From: Lycorma delicatula
Taxonomy: Eukaryota; Arthropoda; Insecta; Hemiptera; Fulgoridae
Assembly: GCF_047948215.1 (NCBI RefSeq)
Contig: NC_134455.1
Span: forward strand, 349,368,491-349,432,490
DNA: 64,000 nucleotides
Direction: 5' to 3'
Below the pieces are notes generated by a model. The model ran no database searches. It was not told the DNA's origin and worked only from the letters and a program-made list of their open reading frames with translations. The position numbers and the translations under genes were made by a program. This document shows, in pieces, positions 59,083 through 64,000 of this stretch. Position 1 is the first letter of the stretch. The number at the start of each line of letters is the position of its first letter.

Positions 59083-59429
59083 ATTTGTGCTCGCTGCGAC
59101 TGCTAACTAACTGTTCACTACATCCTTTATGCATCTTGATTCAAAAATTTGATTTTTCATACAATTTTTATCATCTTTTTATGCCATTTGGTGTATGCAG
59201 GATTTTAATTTTATTCTTTTATGTCACTTTCTTAATGTTATATTCACTGTAGTTTTATTTCGCTTTTAACCTACATCATGGGATGTTTTTATCTATACTG
59301 TGTTTTTATATTACTGTTGTTTAGTTTTTAATTGTTTTTTTTTAATATTCATATTTTTACTATGTAAATATCGAATTGGAGCGTTGATAAAGATTCTTAT
59401 TTATATAGATTCTAAAGATTCTAAAAAAA

Positions 59430-59630
59430 AAACAAGGTGCGCCCAGGAAAAAAACAAAAAAAAAACTATATCTTGTGCCACTGAGGCCGTTGGCTAGTTT
59501 TCACCTGTTGGTCTATGAATGCAACTTCATTTCACCCCTACCACCCATATTTGGGAGGCATCCCCCTATCCACCACCTGGGGACGTGTTCTTCTGGGCAC
59601 AATTCCCCAAGAGAACCTCAGGAGAGACTT
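59430..59630. other. GC-richer segment, possible retroelement 5' region
   Basis: CATCCCCCTATCCACCACCT plus GGGGACGTGTTC lie in an otherwise AT-rich area. It resembles untranslated leaders of insect LINEs, but I could not tie it to a coding part. Confidence 0.3.
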
Positions 59631-60140
59631 ATTGTTATATTATTATTTACTTGTTTGTTTAGTAACAAAAACTTTTTATTTTTTATGTTAATATTTATTT
59701 TTAGTTAACTAACAAAAAATATGAATTAACTACAACTACAGTAATTTTAATTCAAAGGCAAATTATTTACTTTTTCTTCTATTTTTACTTTCCTGGCCAT
59801 ATAACTGCTGCCCCTTTAAAGAGAAATAAAGCAATTGGCAAAAATTCTGGAAATCAGGTTTTTGCAAATGTTAATGTTTCAAAATCTCCTTGGTCTAAAA
59901 ACACAAATTAAGATATCAAAATTTCTGGGAGATATGTACATATGTGTGTTGGTTGGCCTGTATTCTGATTAATGTCTCTGGTCTGGTTCAACATAAACTC
60001 ATTGAAAATGGGTCAAAAAACCTCTGTGTATGGGTCATTGATGACATTAGATTTTGGATAAAATTAAAAGGGAAGCTGTAATTTTCACCATTTTTTATTT
60101 TTGACTTTTTTTAACGGGTCGTAGAAAATAAAGGTTTAGT
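59631..60140. other. AT-rich spacer, nothing recognised
   Basis: No gene was recognised. Confidence 0.5.
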
Positions 60141-60209
60141 CATAAAACATAAGTATGTTCTATTACTAAACAATAAAGGTTTAGTAATAGAACGTACTTA
60201 TGTTTTATG
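60141..60209. repeat. Strong hairpin, 31-bp arms, 7-base loop
   Basis: CATAAAACATAAGTATGTTC plus TATTACTAAAC is the reverse complement of GTTTAGTAATAGAACGTACT plus TATGTTTTATG, with one mismatch. A short direct repeat, AATAAAGGTTTAGT, overlaps the loop and precedes the left arm. Confidence 0.9.
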
Positions 60210-60703
60210 TTTTAAGTTATTTAAAATTCCTAAGTTTTAAGTCAATCAGATTTAAGGATGGGAGAAATTCAATATAATTTGTAAACAATTTTTGCCTCAT
60301 ATCTTGAAAACTTGTTGGCCAAAAAAGTAGAAATTTGGCTTGCATATATATTTACAAAAAAACTGTGTTGAAAATTCAAATAATTCATTAACATCAACCA
60401 CTGTGTTAATATAATTTAATATTAAATAAAATATAAAACACCAGAATACAGTAATTTTATAAGTTAAACTTACCATACTAATTCTGCATAATCTGCGTAC
60501 TGATTTCATAATAAATCTCAAAATGTTAAAAAAAAAACAATTACAATAAATTTGACAAATTATAGAATAAATTTATTTTAATGTAATTATAGAATTTAAT
60601 AACAACTGAAGATGTGGTATTCCCACTAAAATCGATTCTTGGAATTAATATGGTAAATTAAAATTATCTGTTTGTTGTATTTTGGTGGTTTAATTTCATT
60701 TAA

Positions 60704-60705
<2 letters not shown>

Positions 60706-60778
<73 letters not shown>

Positions 60779-60805
60779 TTATAAATATATATATTTATAT
60801 ATTTA
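60706..60805. repeat. (TA)n microsatellite, interrupted
   Basis: Long TA run with AAAT and TTTAT interruptions. Confidence 0.95.
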
Positions 60806-61149
60806 TTGTGTATTAATAAATTGTCAAATACACATAAAAAACTATTGTTTTTTTTTTTTTGATCTTATGAAATATATATTAATTTTTTCAAATTTTAATA
60901 AAATATTTCCAATAAAAAATGATATTTTATGGATTTTTCTTAATGAAGAATTTTAATGTTGATAATCATATCTGAAATGTTTAATTATTGATTCCCATTT
61001 TATCATTTGTTGTTGCAGTATTCAAGTACTAGATTTTTTTTTAACAGTAAATTTTTTAATGTAGTGTTAAAAGATATGGCATTGAAAACGGTGTACTATC
61101 TAATTTAACAATGAACTCAGGTTCTAGATTTATATAAAGATAAAGATTT

Positions 61150-61330
61150 AAAGGAAGCAAATTAAATTTTAATTTTGTTAGAGCTGTATCTGTTTTCCAA
61201 TATTGCTTGAAAGTCTGGGGTGAAAGTGGTGAAAAGGTGATATACTCTGTGTTGAATATTCAAAAATTGAAATTTTACAAACTTCAAAAATATAATTTGA
61301 AATATAATTAAACAAATAAAGTAATTAAGA
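61150..61330 (+). pseudogene. Possible reverse-transcriptase C-terminal scrap
   Basis: The plus strand reads FQYCLKVWGESGEKVIYSVL, then NIQKLKFYK. This resembles the Y-x-L-x-x-WG and QKK-x-L-R segment of Jockey-type LINE ORF2 proteins. It is too short and diverged for a firm call. Confidence 0.25.
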
Positions 61331-62179
61331 AGGGTTCTGGAGATTTCTATGGGGTAATAATATAAAAGTGGGGAGAAGAAAATGAAAAGAGTTTCTTTAA
61401 TGTATTAGTAGTCTTTAGATATTATGTTACAAAGTATTGAAAGACAAATTCAAACATTTAAAGAAGTTTGTTTGATTTGGCTAAAAGATGGATTTTTAGT
61501 AGACTGAAGAAAAAAACTCTATTTGAAAAAAGAAGATTATGATAAAAAATTGGATAAATAATCATTAGATTGAAAGTAATCATACAGTGTATAAATATCT
61601 CAATTAAAATCAATCTTACAATTTGTATTTTTGTTTATGGAATTTTCTGGGAAAAATAATTGATCTTTTATGACTAATGTAATAGAATAAAATTTTCCTT
61701 TTGTCGATTAGATTGTTAAAACAATAAAATTATAATTTTTTTAATAATTGTGGTAAAATAAAAGTAAATTATACATAGCGCATGTTTAAAAATATTTCTA
61801 GCTTCTAAAATTGGTTTACTTCTCATGTAAAAAACAAAACTTGTCATTGTTTTAATAAATAGATTACTTTAACTCTAATACGTACATAAAAGTGACATTT
61901 TCAAAAAATATTACAAAAAAGGGATTATTATTCCCATTTTGAAGTATCTCCCTCAAAAAGTAAGAATAGATTTTCAAAATATAAATACAGGTTAGCATCC
62001 ATAAGTATGAATCATTTAGAATGATATTTAGAAAATTAAATATTTTAATCTATGCATATGTTTATGAATGTGTAATCTTTTAACAAGAGATAACTACCAA
62101 AAATTAAAAAAAAAACCACTACCGAAAAAAAAATTGCTGAAATAAATCTTGTTCTGGTTAGGTTCCATTGTGTTTTTGT

Positions 62180-62520
62180 ATTATATTAGCAAATACCCGG
62201 TTCTATTATTGAAATTGGAAGATTGATTGCGAAAATATAACATTTTTGAAAATAACTGTAATCTGTTAGATCGAGAGTGTACCTGATGGATGCAAAAGCC
62301 TCCAACCTAACAAATACAATGTTTGAATTTTGAAAACCGGCACGATTGTTTGCAGAGATATTACTATAAGAGCAAGAGCGCCCCATTGCACCTTCGAGAA
62401 CAGAACCCCAGAGGAACCCCGTTTGTTACCAGCTGATGGTGATGATTGGTTTAGACTCGCGCGAGCTGCTCGCATCACCTCACCACTCTAGCTTCATATG
62501 CAGTCAGTTCCCATGGGAAG
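62180..62520 (-). promoter_or_regulatory. GC-richer, CpG-containing patch; possible promoter or first exon
   Basis: It contains CTCGCGCGAGCTGCTCGC, GAGCGCCCC and CCTTCGAGAAC amid very AT-rich DNA. The minus strand has a 70-codon open frame starting MMRAARASLNQSSPSAGNKR (62478-62266) and donor-like CGAAG/GTGCAAT and GTTAG/GTTGG sites. No family resemblance was recognised. It could be an unmethylated promoter region or another GC-rich repeat. Confidence 0.3.
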
Positions 62521-62756
62521 CCCATTATAATTAAACAGAAATTATCTAAATTTATTTAATATTATTTTATTTAACGTAAATTTAATTCTATTATTTTTAT
62601 AATAGTATTCATTCAATTGATTCGAACCATTCAGTTCAAACCCAGTCACACAGTGATAGAGGTTCACAGTTCATTGATTAAATTAATTCATTAAAGTTTG
62701 TGTTTCAACCGACAAATCTCTACTACTACATATATTTTTATAAATATACATACATA

Positions 62757-62900
62757 TTTATATAGCCTACGACACTCCCGGAAACATAAGGATTCCAACG
62801 GGGGGTCATTGATCTAAGTCGGTTCTATCATTGAGCTGCTATAGTGGAACAAAAATATATTCATACATACACACTAAAACTATTGCACTGTTAAATAAAA
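62757..62900 (-). repeat. tRNA-like repeat family Y, copy 2
   Basis: TATAGCCTACGACACTCCCG, GGATTCCAACGGGGGGTCAT, CATTGAGCTGCTATAGTGG and AACAAAAATATATTC parallel the copies at 41.3 and 63.5 kb. Confidence 0.65.
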
Positions 62901-63483
62901 GAAAGGGATTAATAGTTAATATTTAGGAATAAAAATGTGGCGCAAAGTGGACCAGTGGTGGTGCACTGGACGGCTACACACGGCTCCCTCCACGACACTC
63001 TCCCGCTAGAAGCAGTCTGTTGTCAATTAATTTACAGATTTATTTTTTTTTAATTTTAAGTGTAGATTATTTTTATTTGTATTTGTATTTTTATTTATTT
63101 ATTATTACTTATTAATTTTATTAATAAAAGAAAGGTATTATTAGTTAATGATTAGCAGTAATAAGATGCTTCATCTTATTACTTCATCTTAACATCAACA
63201 CATAAGATCAAGAATAAAGAACATGTTTACATGATCAAACATACTGCCTGTCAAAAAATCACAAGATTTTTTCTTAAATGTTTATAAACAATAAATAACA
63301 ACAATAATAATAATTATAAAATAAATTAATAAATTTTACTACTGTAACTCTTTCATTCAATATCGTAGAAGATCTTAAAACACAACTATTTTCTACACAA
63401 ATAAATCAATACTGAAAATACTATCAATTATCCATTTAGAATCTTGTAAATGATTTTTTGTGGCCTTTTAGTTACAATTACAC
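62901..63483. other. AT-rich spacer with a small GC-rich insert
   Basis: GTGGACCAGTGGTGGTGCAC plus TGGACGGCTACACACGGCT at about 62945-63000 looks like part of a repeat, but its family was not recognised. TTATT runs follow. Confidence 0.4.
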
Positions 63484-63765
63484 ATACATATTATTTATAT
63501 AGCATAGACACTTCCCATGTAAGGATTCCAATGTGGGGTCATACATCTAAATCAGTTCAGCCGTTGAGCTGCTAGGGTGGAACATACTTGTACGTACATA
63601 CACCCTAAAAACATTACACTCCTTTTTGGGCAGTTGTGTAAAAAGAATAGTCATTTATTCATAAAAAGTAACATCTATTTACCTACTTAAAAAAAAACAA
63701 CTGTTTTTGTGTAACTCAGCGGAATAATTAGGCTTTCAAAAAAAGGGGTCTGTTATCCTTTTGTT
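63484..63765 (-). repeat. Families Y and W joined in one copy
   Basis: The Y part (AAGGATTCCAATGTGGGGTC, CAGCCGTTGAGCTGCTAGGG, CCTTTTTGGGCAGTTGTG) is followed directly by GAATAGTCATTTATTC and the W motif AACAACTGTTTTTGTGTAAC. This suggests Y and W are parts of one longer element. Confidence 0.6.
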
Positions 63766-64000
63766 GACATTTTTGATAAATCACTGACTTTTTCTACTCG
63801 GCATTGTTTGCATCAATTGATTGCATTCTGCTTAACATATACTTAAGTATATGCTCAAATAATTCTCATTAATGCATTCTAAATTCTGAATTATTTTATA
63901 ATAATTTTTATTATAAAAAATTTTAAAAAACAGTTTACCAAATTCCACTTTAATTTTCTCTGTTAATCTGTAATTAATTTTCAGATCTGTTCTTCATGAA
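63766..64000. other. AT-rich right edge, nothing recognised
   Basis: No gene or repeat could be supported. Confidence 0.5.

Larger units (their letters stand above)
58675..59260 (+). pseudogene. LINE fragment (C-terminal part of ORF2, I/R1-like), split by a SINE
   Basis: The plus strand reads VHEWRSEWNVTINNKLRPVK, YAVSPWSF, NRREEIIICRLRRGHTRHTR and GYLMTQTNAP. A SINE interrupts here. The reading resumes as TNAPICARCDC, then LTVHYILYASW. In I/R1-type LINEs this is the stretch after the RNase H domain: the LCRLRxGHTRLTHGYL motif, then the CxxC zinc-like CARCDC and LTVxHILxEC. The resumption repeats TNAP because of the target-site duplication. Stops occur in the zinc region and after. The fragment is 5'-truncated at about 58.67 kb and ends in AT-rich sequence. 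Confidence 0.8.

Noticed and set aside
1..64000. CRISPR array, operons or bacterial ribosome-binding sites
   Set aside because: Repeat spacing, splice sites, SINEs and LINEs show eukaryotic DNA. No regularly spaced short repeats were found.

Overview
The window is AT-rich eukaryotic DNA with no long open reading frame and many decayed transposable elements. The mixture of mariner-family transposases, a CFDP2-like non-LTR retrotransposon, Penelope-like fragments, tRNA-derived SINEs and a non-mariner long-TIR DNA transposon is typical of a large insect genome. A hemipteran is my best guess, because several families look like those I know from true bugs and planthoppers. This is inference only; no marker gene is present.

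Host gene content is very thin. One short coding exon on the minus strand (6688-6825) has clean splice sites. A GC-richer, CCAAT-containing segment near 50.2-50.6 kb looks like a promoter with a minus-strand first exon. The two can be spliced in frame, which would make 6.8-50.2 kb one roughly 43-kb intron filled with transposons. That link is a hypothesis. A second GC-richer patch near 62.2-62.5 kb may be another promoter.

Layout. 1-1 kb: end of a decayed transposase-like gene of the long-TIR family. 2-4.3 kb: SINE head and two mariner remnants. 6.7-6.8 kb: host exon. 8.2 kb: Penelope-like fragment. 13.5-15.8 kb: 5'-truncated LINE. 15.8-17.4 kb: tRNA-like short repeats and a perfect palindrome. 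20.0-22.9 kb: a 2.9-kb long-TIR element with a candidate 5-bp target duplication. 24.6 and 27.7 kb: SINEs. 25.9-27.7 kb: a mariner gene interrupted by a 0.74-kb MITE whose ends resemble the 20-kb element. 31.98-40.3 kb: four DNA transposons lying end to end. 42.2-46.1 kb: LINE tail, another transposase-like fragment and a LINE fragment. 46.8 kb: SINE. 51-64 kb: short repeats, LINE and Penelope fragments, and a SINE inserted in a LINE with a 14-bp target duplication.

No element appears to carry an intact gene. All reading frames I recognise are broken by stops or frameshifts. The most interesting signal is the long-TIR family (four coding remnants plus a related MITE) and the nested architecture that lets insertion order be read. 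Family names come from pattern recognition without any database search.
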